Source of the DNA: Rheinheimera baltica DSM 14885
GTDB taxonomy: Bacteria; Pseudomonadota; Gammaproteobacteria; Enterobacterales; Alteromonadaceae
Length of the DNA stretch: 37,199 nucleotides
Direction of reading: 5' to 3'
Assembly (NCBI RefSeq): GCF_000425345.1
Contig: NZ_AUDG01000043.1
Location: 1-37,199 of the forward strand
The position numbers and the translations under genes were made by a program. Shown in pieces: positions 20,264-30,172 of the stretch. Each line of letters starts with the position of its first letter. Within the stretch, counting starts at the first letter, position 1. Under the pieces are notes generated by a model. The model had not been told where the DNA came from and made no database searches. It was given only the letters and a program-made list of their open reading frames with translations.

Positions 20264-21280
20264 TTATAAATTCGATTGCATCATTGCCCTGGCTGTATCG
20301 AGCATACGGTTAGCAAAACCCCATTCGTTGTCACACCATACCAGGCATTTAACCAACCGCTTATGGCTAACCCGTGTTTGCGAACCATCAACAATACAAG
20401 AATGGGGATCATGGTTAAAATCTACCGATACCAGCGGCTCTTCGGTGTAATCAAGAATACCGGCTAACGTGCCATTACAGGCCTTGGCTAGCGCGGCATT
20501 AACCAACTTAATACTAACGTCCTGATGCAAAGTAACACTTAAATCCATTGCGGTAACGTTAACCGTAGGTACCCTTACTGCAATAGCCTCAAACCGGCCA
20601 GCAAATTTAGGCAGTATACGTTCAATTCCCAATGCTAACTTTGTATCAACCGGAATAATAGACTGACTGGCCGCCCGAGTGCGGCGTAAATCGGGATGAT
20701 ACGCATCAATAACCTGTTGGTCATGCATAGAGGCATGTATCGTGGTAATGGTGCCACTTTCAACGCCAAAATGCTGATCCAATACCTGTATAACCGGCAC
20801 AATGCAGTTAGTGGTGCATGAACCTGCAGACACCACTGTCATAGTGTCAGTTAAGGTTTGTTGGTTAATACCATAGATAATAGTGGCGTCGATATCCGCA
20901 TCCGCCGGGTGGGAAAATAACACCTTTTTAGCCCCTGCACTGAGGTGCCAGTTTGCATGTTCGCGGCTATGAAACACGCCGGTACACTCTAACACCACAT
21001 CTATGTTCTGTTCTTTCCAGGGTAAGGCAAGTGGATCAGCCTCGGCAAACAAAGCAATATTGTCACCATTTACGCTAATACCGCCGGCAAAGGATCCCAC
21101 TTTGTAACCAAAACGCCCGTGCGAGGTATCATACTTCAATAAATGCGCTACGCCCTTTGCATCGGCCAGTTCATTAATTGCAACCACTTGCAGCTCATGC
21201 TGCAAGCCTTTTTCATAGATAGCACGCAATATGTTGCGCCCTATGCGACCGAAGCCGTTAATTGCCAGTCTTATTGCCAT
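20264..21280 (-). CDS. epd: Erythrose-4-phosphate dehydrogenase
   Basis: The 338-residue GAPDH-like NAD enzyme oxidises erythrose 4-phosphate to 4-phosphoerythronate, the first step of pyridoxal phosphate synthesis. The Rossmann start is [20 protein letters not shown]. The catalytic cysteine is in [11 protein letters not shown] (about residue 155). The Epd-like block [20 protein letters not shown] distinguishes it from ordinary GAPDH, as does its position between tkt and pgk. The closing [13 protein letters not shown] is conserved. A terminator-like hairpin lies just before its start, so it may be expressed less than tkt. Confidence 0.95.
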   Translation of the reverse strand: MAIRLAINGFGRIGRNILRAIYEKGLQHELQVVAINELADAKGVAHLLKYDTSHGRFGYKVGSFAGGISVNGDNIALFAEADPLALPWKEQNIDVVLECTGVFHSREHANWHLSAGAKKVLFSHPADADIDATIIYGINQQTLTDTMTVVSAGSCTTNCIVPVIQVLDQHFGVESGTITTIHASMHDQQVIDAYHPDLRRTRAASQSIIPVDTKLALGIERILPKFAGRFEAIAVRVPTVNVTAMDLSVTLHQDVSIKLVNAALAKACNGTLAGILDYTEEPLVSVDFNHDPHSCIVDGSQTRVSHKRLVKCLVWCDNEWGFANRMLDTARAMMQSNL

Positions 21281-21291
21281 AACACCACATA

Positions 21292-21320
21292 GAAAAATGG
21301 GACCATAATTGATCCCATTA
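21292..21320 (-). terminator. possible attenuator/terminator between tkt and epd
   Basis: On the minus strand AATGGGA (21319-21313) pairs with TCCCATT (21302-21296) over a 10-nt loop, and a T-run continues into 21293. It ends 13 bp before the epd ATG. It could lower read-through from tkt into epd-pgk-fba. Confidence 0.5.
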
Positions 21321-21329
21321 TATTGAAAA

Positions 21330-23327
21330 TTAAGCTAATAGTTGCTCAGCGGCTTCTAACACTTTTTCAGTAGTTATACCAAAATGTGCAAATAACTGCT
21401 CAGCAGGTGCCGACTCACCAAAGCTGGTCATGCCGATAATTTTGCCGTTTAAGCCTACGTATTTGTACCAGCAATCCGTTATACCTGCCTCTACGGCAAT
21501 ACGTTTGGTTACTGCCGCTGGCAACACTGCTTCACGGTACGCTGCATCTTGTTGCTCAAAGGCATCGGTTGAGGGCATAGATACCACTCGCACGGCTTTA
21601 CCTTGCTCGGTTAACTCAGCCGCGGCTTGCATCGCCAGCTCAACTTCTGAGCCCGTCGCAATAATAATCAACTCTGGCGTACCAGCACAGTCGCTTAATA
21701 CATAACCACCACGTTTGATATCTGCCAGCTGTGTTGCTGATCGTTGCTGTTGTTGCAGATTTTGCCGGGTAAATATAAGTGTTGTTGGGCCTTCAGTGCG
21801 CTCAATCGCGGCCTGCCACGCAACAGCAGACTCCACTTGATCACAGGGCCGCCAGTTAATCAGGTTTGGTGTAGCGCGTAATGCGGCTAATTGCTCTACT
21901 GGCTGGTGTGTTGGGCCATCTTCACCTAAACCGATAGAATCGTGGGTATAAACAAAGATCACCCGCTGTTGCATTAACGCAGCCATACGCACGGCATTAC
22001 GGGCATATTCCATAAACATGAGGAAAGTCGCACCATAGGGAACAAAACCGCCATGCAATGCAATGCCATTCATAATAGCTGACATGCCAAACTCACGAAC
22101 ACCGTAGTAAATGTAGTTGCCACTGGCATCAGTTGCAGTAAGAGGCTTGCTACCAGACCAAATGGTCAGGTTTGAACCGGCTAAATCTGCCGAACCGCCC
22201 ATAAACTCAGGCAACAATGGGCCGAATACATTTAAGGCATTTTGTGAGGCTTTTCGACTGGCAATATTGGCAGGGTTAGCTTGTAATTTCTCAATATAGG
22301 CTTGCGACTGGGCAGCCCAGGTTGATGGCAAATCACCAGATACACGACGACTAAACTCACTGGCTAATTCTGGAAACGCGGCACTGTAGCGGGCAAATAA
22401 TTGCTGCCAGTTTTGCTGTTCAGTTGAGCCTTTGGCTTTGGCATCCCAATCGGCATAAATATCGGCCGGTATTTCAAACGGTGCATGTGGCCAATGTAAA
22501 AATTCGCGGGCAGCAGCAATTTCAACATCACCCAGTGGTGCACCGTGACAGTCATGGCTACCACCTTTATTAGGTGCGCCGTAGCCTATTACTGTGCGAC
22601 AACAAATTAATGTTGGTTTGCTGGTGTCAGCTTTAGCCTGCACAATCGCCGCCTCAATGGCAGCAGCATCATGGCCGTCTACATTACTAATAACCTGCCA
22701 ACCGTAAGCTTCAAATCGCGCAGGCGTATTGTCGGTAAACCAACCCTCAACATGGCCGTCGATAGAAATGCCATTGTCATCCCAAAACGCAACCAGCTTA
22801 CCCAGGCCTAAAGTCCCTGCTAATGAACAGGCCTCGTGCGAGATCCCCTCCATTAAACAACCATCACCTAAAAAGGTATAGGTATGATGGTCAACAATGT
22901 CATAACCAGGTTGATTAAACTGCGCAGCTAAGGCTTTTTCTGCAATAGCCATACCAACTGCGTTAGTAATACCCTGCCCCAACGGGCCTGTCGTAGTTTC
23001 AACGCCGGGTGCATAACCATATTCAGGGTGACCTGGCGTTTTAGAATGCAACTGACGGAATTGCTTTAAATCTTCAATGCTCAACTCGTAACCAGATAAA
23101 TGCAGCAATGAATACAACAACATTGAGCCATGACCATTGGACAAAATAAAACGGTCACGGTTTGGCCACTGCGGGTCTTGCGGGTTATGTTTGAGAAAAT
23201 CGCGCCATAACACTTCGGCAATATCCGCCATTCCCATAGGGGCGCCCGGATGACCTGATTTAGCTTTTTGCACCGCATCCATGCTAAGCGCACGGATCGC
23301 ATTGGCGAGTTGTTTACGAGATGGCAT
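21330..23327 (-). CDS. tkt: Transketolase
   Basis: The 665-residue thiamine-diphosphate enzyme of the non-oxidative pentose phosphate pathway. The ThDP motif [13 protein letters not shown] with the later NGISIDGHV is in the N-terminal domain. The transketolase signature ([20 protein letters not shown]) is at about 20-39. The pyrimidine domain has [20 protein letters not shown]-terminal domain follows. The frame is open to an ATG at 23342, but CAGGAG lies between the two ATGs, ideally placed for ATG 23327. The protein then begins [14 protein letters not shown], as in E. coli TktA (663 aa). First gene of the tkt-epd-pgk-fba cluster; divergent from metK. Confidence 0.96.
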   Translation of the reverse strand: MPSRKQLANAIRALSMDAVQKAKSGHPGAPMGMADIAEVLWRDFLKHNPQDPQWPNRDRFILSNGHGSMLLYSLLHLSGYELSIEDLKQFRQLHSKTPGHPEYGYAPGVETTTGPLGQGITNAVGMAIAEKALAAQFNQPGYDIVDHHTYTFLGDGCLMEGISHEACSLAGTLGLGKLVAFWDDNGISIDGHVEGWFTDNTPARFEAYGWQVISNVDGHDAAAIEAAIVQAKADTSKPTLICCRTVIGYGAPNKGGSHDCHGAPLGDVEIAAAREFLHWPHAPFEIPADIYADWDAKAKGSTEQQNWQQLFARYSAAFPELASEFSRRVSGDLPSTWAAQSQAYIEKLQANPANIASRKASQNALNVFGPLLPEFMGGSADLAGSNLTIWSGSKPLTATDASGNYIYYGVREFGMSAIMNGIALHGGFVPYGATFLMFMEYARNAVRMAALMQQRVIFVYTHDSIGLGEDGPTHQPVEQLAALRATPNLINWRPCDQVESAVAWQAAIERTEGPTTLIFTRQNLQQQQRSATQLADIKRGGYVLSDCAGTPELIIIATGSEVELAMQAAAELTEQGKAVRVVSMPSTDAFEQQDAAYREAVLPAAVTKRIAVEAGITDCWYKYVGLNGKIIGMTSFGESAPAEQLFAHFGITTEKVLEAAEQLLA

Positions 23328-23658
23328 GTTCACTCCTGACATTGCGCGGCTTCTTTATCGTAGAAGCTGATTATTATAAAGCTGAAATGTTTAAGCGGTA
23401 TGTGGCGCTATTTTCCCAGAGCCCCCGCCAGATGGCAAATATAAATCAGATAGTGGAAAAAAATTCCCCTCCTGCCAATCCAATTGTCCACCGGTACGTA
23501 ATTAGGCAGTAAAATAGCATTAAAGACGTCTGGGCGGCAGATTTTTCTGGCAAAGACTACGTACTTTCTCTAAAATAACCGCCTATTTTTTGAGTTCGCT
23601 CTGGTACACGCGTCCAGTTTGAACTTAACTGCATTAACCTTATTTTGGAATTCAACCG
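23328..23658. promoter_or_regulatory. 331-bp divergent tkt/metK control region
   Basis: No real gene is visible; the plus-strand ORF at 23321-23512 has no recognisable content. A candidate metK -10 is TAAAAT (23510-23515), with TTGTCC (23484-23489) at a poor 20-bp spacing. A MetJ-like box follows it at 23524-23531. TTGGAATT precedes the metK ATG. The tkt promoter was not identified. Confidence 0.4.
23524..23531. promoter_or_regulatory. MetJ-type met box upstream of metK
   Basis: AGACGTCT is a perfect match to the known 8-bp met box of the MetJ repressor. MetJ uses S-adenosylmethionine as corepressor and controls metK in gammaproteobacteria. MetJ normally needs two or more adjacent boxes; the next 8-mer, GGGCGGCA, matches only 4 of 8, so the site is incomplete by strict criteria. 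It lies 8 bp downstream of the TAAAAT -10 candidate, a repressing position. Confidence 0.55.
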
Positions 23659-24807
23659 ATGGCACAACACATTTTCACTTCTGAATCAGTATCTGAAGGA
23701 CATCCGGATAAAATAGCTGACCAAATTTCCGACGCTGTATTGGATGCAATCCTGGAACAAGATCCGAAAGCGCGTGTTGCATGCGAAACCTTTGTTAAAA
23801 CCGGCATGGTATTGGTTGGTGGTGAAATCACCACCACGGCATGGGTTGATATCGAAGAGTTAACGCGTAAAACCGTGCGTGAAATTGGCTATACCCACTC
23901 AGATATGGGTTTTGATGCCGACTCTTGTGCTGTATTAAATGCTATTGGTAAACAGTCTCCGGACATTAACCAGGGTGTAGATCGGGCCGACCCGAAAGAA
24001 CAAGGCGCCGGTGACCAAGGTTTAATGTTTGGTTACGCCAGCAACGAAACTGACGTATTAATGCCTGCACCTATTACGTATTCTCACCGTTTGGTGCAGC
24101 GTCAGGCTGAAGTGCGTAAAAATGGCACTCTGCCTTGGTTACGTCCTGATGCAAAATCGCAACTGAGCTTTATCTACGAAGATGGTAAGCCAGTAGGTAT
24201 TGATGCTGTTGTGTTATCAACCCAACATTGCGATACCGTAAGCACAGCTGACTTACGTGAAGCTGTAATGGAAACCATTATTAAACCTGTGTTACCGGCA
24301 GAGTGGTTAACCAGCAGCACTAAATTCTTTATAAACCCAACTGGTCGTTTTGTTATTGGCGGCCCAATGGGCGACTGTGGCTTAACTGGTCGTAAAATTA
24401 TCGTTGATACCTACGGCGGTATGGCACGTCACGGCGGCGGTGCCTTCTCTGGTAAAGATCCTTCAAAAGTAGACCGTTCAGCCGCGTACGCGGCACGCTA
24501 TGTGGCAAAAAATATCGTGGCAGCAGGCTTAGCGGCCCGTTGTGAACTTCAGGTGTCTTACGCTATTGGTGTTGCAGAGCCAACCTCAATTAGTCTGGAA
24601 ACCTTTGGCACCAGTAAATTAAGCGAAGACGAATTGATTAAACTGGTACGCCAGCACTTCGATTTACGCCCACATGGCCTTATCGAAATGTTGCAACTGG
24701 AGCGCCCAATTTATCGAGCTACTGCCGCTTATGGCCACTTCGGCCGTAATGAGTTTCCGTGGGAGCAAACAGATAAAGCCGAGTTACTGCGCCAGTACGC
24801 AAAATAA
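23659..24807 (+). CDS. metK: S-adenosylmethionine synthase
   Basis: The 382-residue methionine adenosyltransferase makes SAM from methionine and ATP. Motifs are [16 protein letters not shown] (about residues 14-29), [12 protein letters not shown] (about 117-128) and the phosphate-binding loop [19 protein letters not shown]. The C-terminal [12 protein letters not shown] is conserved. Length matches E. coli MetK (384). It is monocistronic, with a MetJ-like box upstream and a strong terminator downstream. Confidence 0.97.
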   Translation: MAQHIFTSESVSEGHPDKIADQISDAVLDAILEQDPKARVACETFVKTGMVLVGGEITTTAWVDIEELTRKTVREIGYTHSDMGFDADSCAVLNAIGKQSPDINQGVDRADPKEQGAGDQGLMFGYASNETDVLMPAPITYSHRLVQRQAEVRKNGTLPWLRPDAKSQLSFIYEDGKPVGIDAVVLSTQHCDTVSTADLREAVMETIIKPVLPAEWLTSSTKFFINPTGRFVIGGPMGDCGLTGRKIIVDTYGGMARHGGGAFSGKDPSKVDRSAAYAARYVAKNIVAAGLAARCELQVSYAIGVAEPTSISLETFGTSKLSEDELIKLVRQHFDLRPHGLIEMLQLERPIYRATAAYGHFGRNEFPWEQTDKAELLRQYAK

Positions 24808-24825
24808 TTGCTTTAGCAATATCTT

Positions 24826-24853
24826 AAAAGGAGAGCCTAGCTCTCCTTTTTTT
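24826..24853 (+). terminator. metK terminator
   Basis: GGAGAGC (24830-24836) and GCTCTCC (24840-24846) form a stem with a 3-nt loop, flanked by A-rich sequence and a run of seven T. Confidence 0.9.
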
Positions 24854-24890
24854 CAACCAGACTTTATTAAAGTCGCCAGACACTTTGGCC

Positions 24891-24918
24891 TTATCATCCC
24901 TCACTTTTTGTGTATTAT
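24891..24918 (+). promoter_or_regulatory. candidate promoter for the AbgT transporter
   Basis: TTATCA (24891-24896), a 16-bp spacer and TATTAT (24913-24918) resemble a sigma-70 promoter between the metK terminator and the transporter gene. Confidence 0.35.
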
Positions 24919-24991
24919 AAGCCGTTGTGTTGTACCCAGGGTCCTCTGCCAACGAGCAGGGTGAAACAAAACTATAAGAAAGGAACTTGTT

Positions 24992-26584
24992 ATGTCTGAA
25001 CAAACTGCCCCTGCTGTAAAAAGCGGTTGGCTTAACCGTGCGCTCAATGCCATAGAGGTGGTCGGGAATAAACTCCCCGACCCTGCCGTATTATTTGCTT
25101 TGCTAATGGTCGTCGTCTGGGTAGTATCCTGGGCTCTGGCTGGCGTCAGCTTTAATGAAGTTAACCCTCGTACCGGTGCGGCTATTCAGGTTAATAACCT
25201 GTTGGCAGCCGAATCGTTAACTGCGTTCATGTCTAAAATGGTTAATACCTTTGTAACCTTTGCGCCATTGGGTGTTGTACTGGTAGCCATGTTAGGTTTA
25301 GGTGTTGCCGAACATACCGGTTTTATTAACGCTGGCTTACGTTCTGTTTTGTCGGTTACCCCAAAAATGCTACTAACACCGGTATTGGTTGCAGTAGGTG
25401 TTGCCAGCCATATGGCCGTAGATGCCGGTTACGTATTAGTAATTCCACTTGGCGCAGTTATTTTCTATGCCGCGGGCCGTCATCCATTGGCCGGTATTGC
25501 TGCGGCATTCGCTGGCGTATCAGGTGGTTTTTCTGCCACCATTTTACCTTCCAGCCTTGACCCGCTGCTTTCAGGCCTTACACAAGCATCTGCACGCTTA
25601 TCATCAGATCCAGCAGCAGCCGAGCTGTTTGTCAGCCCGATGAACAACTACTATTTCACCACCGCCTCTACGTTTTTAGTGGTTATTGTGGGTTGGGTAT
25701 TAACAGACAAATTTATTGAGCCACGACTGAAATCTACCGTAGTCGATGGTGATCCGGCCGATATGCCAAAAATGGATGATTTAAAACCCAATGAACGCAA
25801 AGGCTTACGTTGGGCCAGTTTCTCCATGCTGTTAAGTATCGTGCTGTTAATTGTATCTGCGTTGCCAGAAACATCAGCCTGGCGAGCGCCAGCTGGTACA
25901 GTACTGGCTGAAGGACAAAGCAGCCTGTTGGTTTTCTCTGCCCCACTGATGCAGTCTATTGTTAGTATTATTTTTGTGTTCTTCTTAGTACCGGGTGTTG
26001 TGTATGGCTATGTATCCGGCACGGCTAAAGATCATCGCGATATTATCAAAGGCATGAGCAAAGCCATGAGTGGCATGGGCTACTACATTGTTATGGCGTT
26101 TTTCTGTGCTCAGTTTATTTATGCGTTTGGCCAATCTAACCTGGGTGCGCTGCTTGCTATTAAAGGCGCAAACTGGTTACAAGAAATGGCCTTCCCTATG
26201 GGCTTTACCTTAATTGGTATCGTGTTTTTATCTGGTTTTGTTAACCTGCTAGTAGGTTCAGCTTCAGCTAAATGGGCGCTTATAGGTGCCATTATGGTGC
26301 CTATGCTAATGGAACTTGGCGTATCACCAGATTTAACCCAGGCTGCTTACCGCGTAGGTGACTCATCAACCAATATCATTACGCCACTGCTGCCGTACTT
26401 TCCTTTAATTGTGGTGTTTTGCCAGAAGTATGTTAAATCAACCGGTATTGGTACCCTTATCGCACTAATGCTGCCTTACTCCATTGCGATGTTAGTGTTA
26501 TGGACCGCATTTTTACTTGGTTTCTGGGCGCTGGATATTCCACTGGGTGTGGGCTCAAGCTATACCTACCCTGCCGTAAATTAA
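24992..26584 (+). CDS. AbgT family transporter
   Basis: The 530-residue inner-membrane protein has about a dozen hydrophobic segments and a short cytoplasmic N-terminus. The first membrane region contains KLPDPAVLFALLMVVVWVVS. Family blocks include NTFVTFAPLGVVLVAMLGLG, the re-entrant segment AAFAGVSGGFSATILPSSLD, and NLLVGSASAKWALIGAIMVP. The closing section is DSSTNIITPLLPYFPLIVVF. AbgT proteins import p-aminobenzoyl-glutamate (E. coli AbgT) or export sulfonamides and PABA (MtrF, YdaH); the direction cannot be told here. AAAGGAAC lies before the ATG. It stands alone, with no abgAB hydrolase genes, which slightly favours an efflux or general role. Confidence 0.93.
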   Translation: MSEQTAPAVKSGWLNRALNAIEVVGNKLPDPAVLFALLMVVVWVVSWALAGVSFNEVNPRTGAAIQVNNLLAAESLTAFMSKMVNTFVTFAPLGVVLVAMLGLGVAEHTGFINAGLRSVLSVTPKMLLTPVLVAVGVASHMAVDAGYVLVIPLGAVIFYAAGRHPLAGIAAAFAGVSGGFSATILPSSLDPLLSGLTQASARLSSDPAAAELFVSPMNNYYFTTASTFLVVIVGWVLTDKFIEPRLKSTVVDGDPADMPKMDDLKPNERKGLRWASFSMLLSIVLLIVSALPETSAWRAPAGTVLAEGQSSLLVFSAPLMQSIVSIIFVFFLVPGVVYGYVSGTAKDHRDIIKGMSKAMSGMGYYIVMAFFCAQFIYAFGQSNLGALLAIKGANWLQEMAFPMGFTLIGIVFLSGFVNLLVGSASAKWALIGAIMVPMLMELGVSPDLTQAAYRVGDSSTNIITPLLPYFPLIVVFCQKYVKSTGIGTLIALMLPYSIAMLVLWTAFLLGFWALDIPLGVGSSYTYPAVN

Positions 26585-26599
26585 TTTCATTTATTGTTT

Positions 26600-26630
26600 A
26601 ACACCCCTGCTGCTGCAGGGGTTGTTTTTT
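26600..26630 (+). terminator. terminator of the AbgT gene
   Basis: CCCCTGC (26604-26610) and GCAGGGG (26615-26621) with a 4-nt loop, followed by TTGTTTTTT. Confidence 0.85.
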
Positions 26631-26689
26631 CTGTTGCTTCTCTCAATCGCCTGCTAACATAACCGCATTTATCAGCTAGCGAAATTTCT

Positions 26690-27418
26690 ATGCGTATTCC
26701 ACGAATTTACCACAGCGGCGAGATCACAGTTAAGCAAGACTTTGCATTGGACGACGATGCCGCCAATCATGTTGGCCGGGTACTTAGAATGCCAGTGGGC
26801 AGTGAACTTATCTTGTTTAATGGTGATGGTTTTAATTATTCAGCCCGTATCAGTAGCTGTGATAAAAAACGTGTTAGCGTGCAGGTATCTGAGCAGGAGA
26901 AGAACCCTGTAGAGTCGCCGCTCAAAATCCATCTGGGTCAGGGTATTTCACGCGGTGATAGAATGGATTTTGCCATTCAAAAAGCCGTTGAACTTGGCGT
27001 AACTGAAATTACGCCATTGTTTACCGAGCGTTGTGGCGTGAAACTAGACGGCGAGCGATTGACTAAACGCAATGAACAGTGGCAAAAAATTGCTATTAGC
27101 GCCTGCGAGCAAAGCGGTCGCAGTATAGTGCCAATAGTGCACCCTGCCATACCACTGCAAAACTGGCTGGCGCAACAGACAAAAGAATTAAAGCTAACCT
27201 TGCATCCATGGGCAAACGACACCATAAAGACGCTTATACCCAACCTTAATATCCGGTTAGTAATAGGCCCTGAAGGTGGTTTTAGTGAGCAGGAAATGAC
27301 GCAAACAGCGGCAGCGGGTTTTACTGGCATACAATTAGGCCCGCGCGTGCTTCGAACTGAAACTGCTGCACTTACTGCAATCAGTGCATTACAACTGCAA
27401 TTTGGCGACCTGGCCTAA
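26690..27418 (+). CDS. rsmE: 16S rRNA (uracil1498-N3)-methyltransferase
   Basis: The 242-residue SPOUT-class methyltransferase methylates N3 of U1498 in 16S rRNA using SAM. The N-terminal PUA-like domain (1-70) contains HVGRVLRMPVGSELILFNGD. The knotted SAM-binding domain has QGISRGDRMDFAIQKAVELG, LVIGPEGGFSEQEM (about 190-203) and the C-terminal LGPRVLRTETAALTAI. All knot motifs are intact. It starts a tight plus-strand operon rsmE-gshB-yqgE-ruvX-DUF1653, the widely conserved gammaproteobacterial order. Confidence 0.95.
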   Translation: MRIPRIYHSGEITVKQDFALDDDAANHVGRVLRMPVGSELILFNGDGFNYSARISSCDKKRVSVQVSEQEKNPVESPLKIHLGQGISRGDRMDFAIQKAVELGVTEITPLFTERCGVKLDGERLTKRNEQWQKIAISACEQSGRSIVPIVHPAIPLQNWLAQQTKELKLTLHPWANDTIKTLIPNLNIRLVIGPEGGFSEQEMTQTAAAGFTGIQLGPRVLRTETAALTAISALQLQFGDLA

Positions 27419-27427
27419 GGATACAAC

Positions 27428-28390
27428 ATGCATCAACCGATAAAACTTGGCATAGTCATGGACCCCATTTCGGCCATCAATATCAAAAAAGACTCCAGCT
27501 TTGCCATGCTGCTGCAAGCACAAGAGCGCGGCTATGAAATTCACTACATGGAAATGGCTGATTTATATTTACTGGAAGGCCAGGCCAGAGCATCAACCAA
27601 ACGCTTAACGGTAGAACAAAACCCAGCCCGCTGGTATCAGTTTGGCACTGAGCAAGACATCGCACTTAGCGAGCTGGATGTCATTTTAATGCGGAAAGAT
27701 CCGCCTTTTGATACCGAGTTTATCTACGCTACGTATATTCTGGAACGCGCAGAAGACAACGGCACCCTTATCGTCAACAAACCGCAAAGCCTGCGTGATG
27801 CCAACGAAAAGCTGTACACCAGCTGGTTTAGTCAATTTACGCCCAAAACACTGGTTAGCCGCGATGCCAAACGCTTAAAAGCGTTTTATCAGGCCGAACA
27901 AGACGTCATTTTAAAACCGCTGGACGGAATGGGTGGCGCATCAATTTTTCGCTTAAAACCAGGCGATGCTAATGTCAGTGTCATTATTGAAACGTTAACT
28001 GAGCATGGCAGTCGCTATGCCATGGCACAACGCTTTATCCCACAAATAACCGACGGCGATAAACGAATTCTGGTAGTAAACGGTAAACCCGTGCCATACT
28101 GTTTAGCGCGCATACCAGCCAGCGGTGAAACCCGCGGCAACCTGGCAGCAGGAGGTCGGGGTGAAGCCAGACCCTTATCGGCATCTGACTTTGCCATTGC
28201 CAATGCGGTAGGTCCTACACTAAAAGCCAAAGGCTTAATTTTTGTTGGTTTAGATGTTATAGGCGACAAATTAACCGAAATTAACGTTACCAGCCCAACC
28301 TGTATCCGCGAAATTGAAGCGGCGTTTCCAATTAGTATCACCGGTTTGTTATTTGATGAAATTGAACAGCTGCTGGCAGCTCGCCAGTGA
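27428..28390 (+). CDS. gshB: Glutathione synthase
   Basis: The 320-residue ATP-grasp ligase joins gamma-glutamylcysteine and glycine to give glutathione. The N-terminal domain starts KLGIVMDPISAINIKKDSSF. The ATP-grasp core has ILKPLDGMGGASIFRL, the substrate region RGNLAAGGRGEARPLSASD, and the metal/product block VTSPTCIREIE near the C-terminus. Length matches E. coli GshB (316). It follows rsmE by nine bases, with AAGGA in the gap. Confidence 0.96.
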   Translation: MHQPIKLGIVMDPISAINIKKDSSFAMLLQAQERGYEIHYMEMADLYLLEGQARASTKRLTVEQNPARWYQFGTEQDIALSELDVILMRKDPPFDTEFIYATYILERAEDNGTLIVNKPQSLRDANEKLYTSWFSQFTPKTLVSRDAKRLKAFYQAEQDVILKPLDGMGGASIFRLKPGDANVSVIIETLTEHGSRYAMAQRFIPQITDGDKRILVVNGKPVPYCLARIPASGETRGNLAAGGRGEARPLSASDFAIANAVGPTLKAKGLIFVGLDVIGDKLTEINVTSPTCIREIEAAFPISITGLLFDEIEQLLAARQ

Positions 28391-28414
28391 CAACCACGTT
28401 GTAACGAGGTCACT

Positions 28415-28972
28415 ATGCAGAATTTTCAGAATCATTTTTTAATTGCTATGCCGTCATTAGATGATCCACTGTTTAAACGCAGTGTTGCCTATATCTGTGA
28501 ACACAATGATGAAGGTGCGATGGGTATTGTTATCAACCATCCACTTGAAGTAAAAGTTGCCGACTTACTTAAACAATTACAAATTGAATTTAACACCGAA
28601 AGCCCGGCCGCCACAGCGCATGTGTGTGCCGGTGGCCCGGTGCAACACGACAGAGGTTTCGTACTGCACACCACCAAAGAAGGCTATAGCAGTAGCATGC
28701 GATTAAACGACCAGCTTATGGTGACTACGTCTAAAGATATATTATTTGATTTAACCACAGCACAAGCACCGGAAAAGTTTATTTTAGCGCTGGGTTATGC
28801 CGGTTGGACCGCGGGCCAATTGGAGCAAGAAATTGCCGACAATGCCTGGCTGATTATTCCGGCCGACACCGGCATTATTTTTGATTTAACTCATGCGGAA
28901 AAATGGCAATCGGCTACGGCAAAAATTGGCATCAAGCCATGGCAATTAACCAACGAGGCCGGTCACGCTTAA
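28415..28972 (+). CDS. yqgE: YqgE/AlgH family protein
   Basis: The 185-residue protein of the YqgE/AlgH family begins [20 protein letters not shown] and has the family blocks [29 protein letters not shown] and [15 protein letters not shown]. The biochemical role is unsettled; in Pseudomonas AlgH was named for an effect on alginate. It is nearly always next to ruvX, here with the yqgE stop overlapping the ruvX start (TAATG). GAGG precedes the ATG. Confidence 0.94.
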   Translation: MQNFQNHFLIAMPSLDDPLFKRSVAYICEHNDEGAMGIVINHPLEVKVADLLKQLQIEFNTESPAATAHVCAGGPVQHDRGFVLHTTKEGYSSSMRLNDQLMVTTSKDILFDLTTAQAPEKFILALGYAGWTAGQLEQEIADNAWLIIPADTGIIFDLTHAEKWQSATAKIGIKPWQLTNEAGHA

Positions 28973-29385
28973 TGAGTCGCACTATTTTAACCTTTGATTA
29001 CGGTACCAAAAGCATTGGCGTGGCGGTAGGACAGGAACTTACCGGCACCGCCTCTCTGCTAAGCGCATTAAAAGCACAAGACGGCATACCAGACTGGCTA
29101 GTACTGGAAAAACTGATTCAAGACTGGCAACCCCAGCTGTTATTAGTGGGGTTACCTTTAAATATGGATGGAACTGAACAGCCCTTTACCGTTCGTACCC
29201 GCAAGTTTGCTAACCGCTTGCATGGCCGTTTTGGCTTGCCGGTTACACTGCATGACGAACGACTAACCACCACCGAAGCCCGCAGTATGCTATTTGCTGA
29301 AGGCGGTTATCGCAATTTAGCAAAAGACAAAGTGGATAGCTTGTCGGCAAAAATCATTTTTGAGAGCTGGTATGAGCAACAGTAA
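28972..29385 (+). CDS. ruvX: RuvX/YqgF family RNase H-fold nuclease
   Basis: The 137-residue RNase H-like protein (E. coli YqgF 138 aa) is implicated in 16S rRNA 5'-end processing and as a Holliday-junction resolvase-type nuclease. The first catalytic aspartate is in [26 protein letters not shown] and the ARKF-like [10 protein letters not shown] follow, then the [15 protein letters not shown] block with its acidic residue. The last acidic residue is in [16 protein letters not shown]. The start at 28972 overlaps the yqgE stop and gives the family length; the upstream in-frame ATG at 28903 lies inside yqgE. Confidence 0.94.
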   Translation: MSRTILTFDYGTKSIGVAVGQELTGTASLLSALKAQDGIPDWLVLEKLIQDWQPQLLLVGLPLNMDGTEQPFTVRTRKFANRLHGRFGLPVTLHDERLTTTEARSMLFAEGGYRNLAKDKVDSLSAKIIFESWYEQQ

Positions 29386-29638
29386 TGCATCGCCCGTTCA
29401 GTCTGGATACTACCAACATTACAAAGGTCGTTATTATCAAGTAATTGATTGCGCCCGCCACAGTGAAACGGAACAATGGCTGGTCATATACCGTGCCCTG
29501 TACGGTGATTTTGGTTTGTGGGCCAGGCCAGCGGAAATGTTTAATGAGCATGTCGAAATTGCCGGCGAGCTGCTAGCCCGCTTTCAATATATTGGTGATA
29601 CTAAGCCTGACAGCATTACACAAAATCTGCCGGATTAA
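29372..29638 (+). CDS. DUF1653 domain-containing protein
   Basis: The 88-residue protein has the DUF1653 core, about 15-75: [36 protein letters not shown] and [14 protein letters not shown]. It is a small SH3-like fold of unknown function, cytosolic. Its start overlaps the last 14 bases of ruvX. Its last 23 bases overlap the 3' end of the convergent minus-strand gene at 29616. I take ATG 29372 rather than the upstream start at 29360. Confidence 0.87.
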   Translation: MSNSNASPVQSGYYQHYKGRYYQVIDCARHSETEQWLVIYRALYGDFGLWARPAEMFNEHVEIAGELLARFQYIGDTKPDSITQNLPD

Positions 29639-30167
29639 TTTCCTCGGCCAGCAGCAAAATAATATCCTGCGAGGATAACCAGCTACGTAATTGTACTGCC
29701 CCTGCTTTTAGCTGTTCATGCTGGCAAATTAATTGCCACACCTGTTGCACCAAATCATTAAAGTTATGGCCATCGTACTGAATGGCTTTACTTTGGCTAA
29801 CCATACTGAGCAATTGGCGTAACAGCTCCTGACTCTGTTGTAGCTTTTGCTGATGCGGTGTTAAAGCCTGTTGCACACAGTGCTGCACATCGTACAACAT
29901 ATCAACAGCTTGCTTTAGTTGCTGTTTACGCAAAGACCCTCGATGGTCATCATGGTATCCCGGATGTAATAATTTACTGCGAAGGCCGGCCAACTCTGCC
30001 ACGCTAACAATGCCATAACTGCTAAGCAATTGCTCAGCGCCGTTAAGCCATTCACCCAGCTGCGCCAGTGCCTGCGGCTCTTTGCGTTCAAACCGCGTAA
30101 CTAACGCCGGATAACGCAACAATAAAGCCGATAACTCTTTTACTAAATGCACAATGGATTTTTGCAT
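29616..30167 (-). CDS. Unrecognised helical protein, third gene of the DUF2589 cluster
   Basis: I do not recognise this 183-residue protein. No signal peptide or membrane segment is visible. It looks all-helical, with leucine- and glutamine-rich stretches (LVKELSALLLRYPALVTRFE; about 100-130 rich in Q/L, HQQKLQQSQELLRQLLSMVS), so coiled-coil or helical-bundle packing is likely. One short block with Gly/Pro/His breaks the helices (LLHPGYHDDHRGSLRK, about 66-81). It begins five bases after the stop of the 234-residue gene with only a weak ribosome site, so translation is probably coupled. Its 3' end overlaps DUF1653 antisense by 23 bp. Codon use looks like its neighbours. Confidence 0.78.
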   Translation of the reverse strand: MQKSIVHLVKELSALLLRYPALVTRFERKEPQALAQLGEWLNGAEQLLSSYGIVSVAELAGLRSKLLHPGYHDDHRGSLRKQQLKQAVDMLYDVQHCVQQALTPHQQKLQQSQELLRQLLSMVSQSKAIQYDGHNFNDLVQQVWQLICQHEQLKAGAVQLRSWLSSQDIILLLAEEINPADFV

Positions 30168-30172
30168 AATCG

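Noticed and set aside
23328..23342. Upstream ATG of tkt at 23342
   Set aside because: The best ribosome site, CAGGAG, lies after it and ideally before ATG 23327, and homologues start at the latter.
23321..23512. 63-codon plus-strand ORF between tkt and metK
   Set aside because: It starts inside the tkt 5' end, lacks a ribosome site and overlaps probable promoter DNA.
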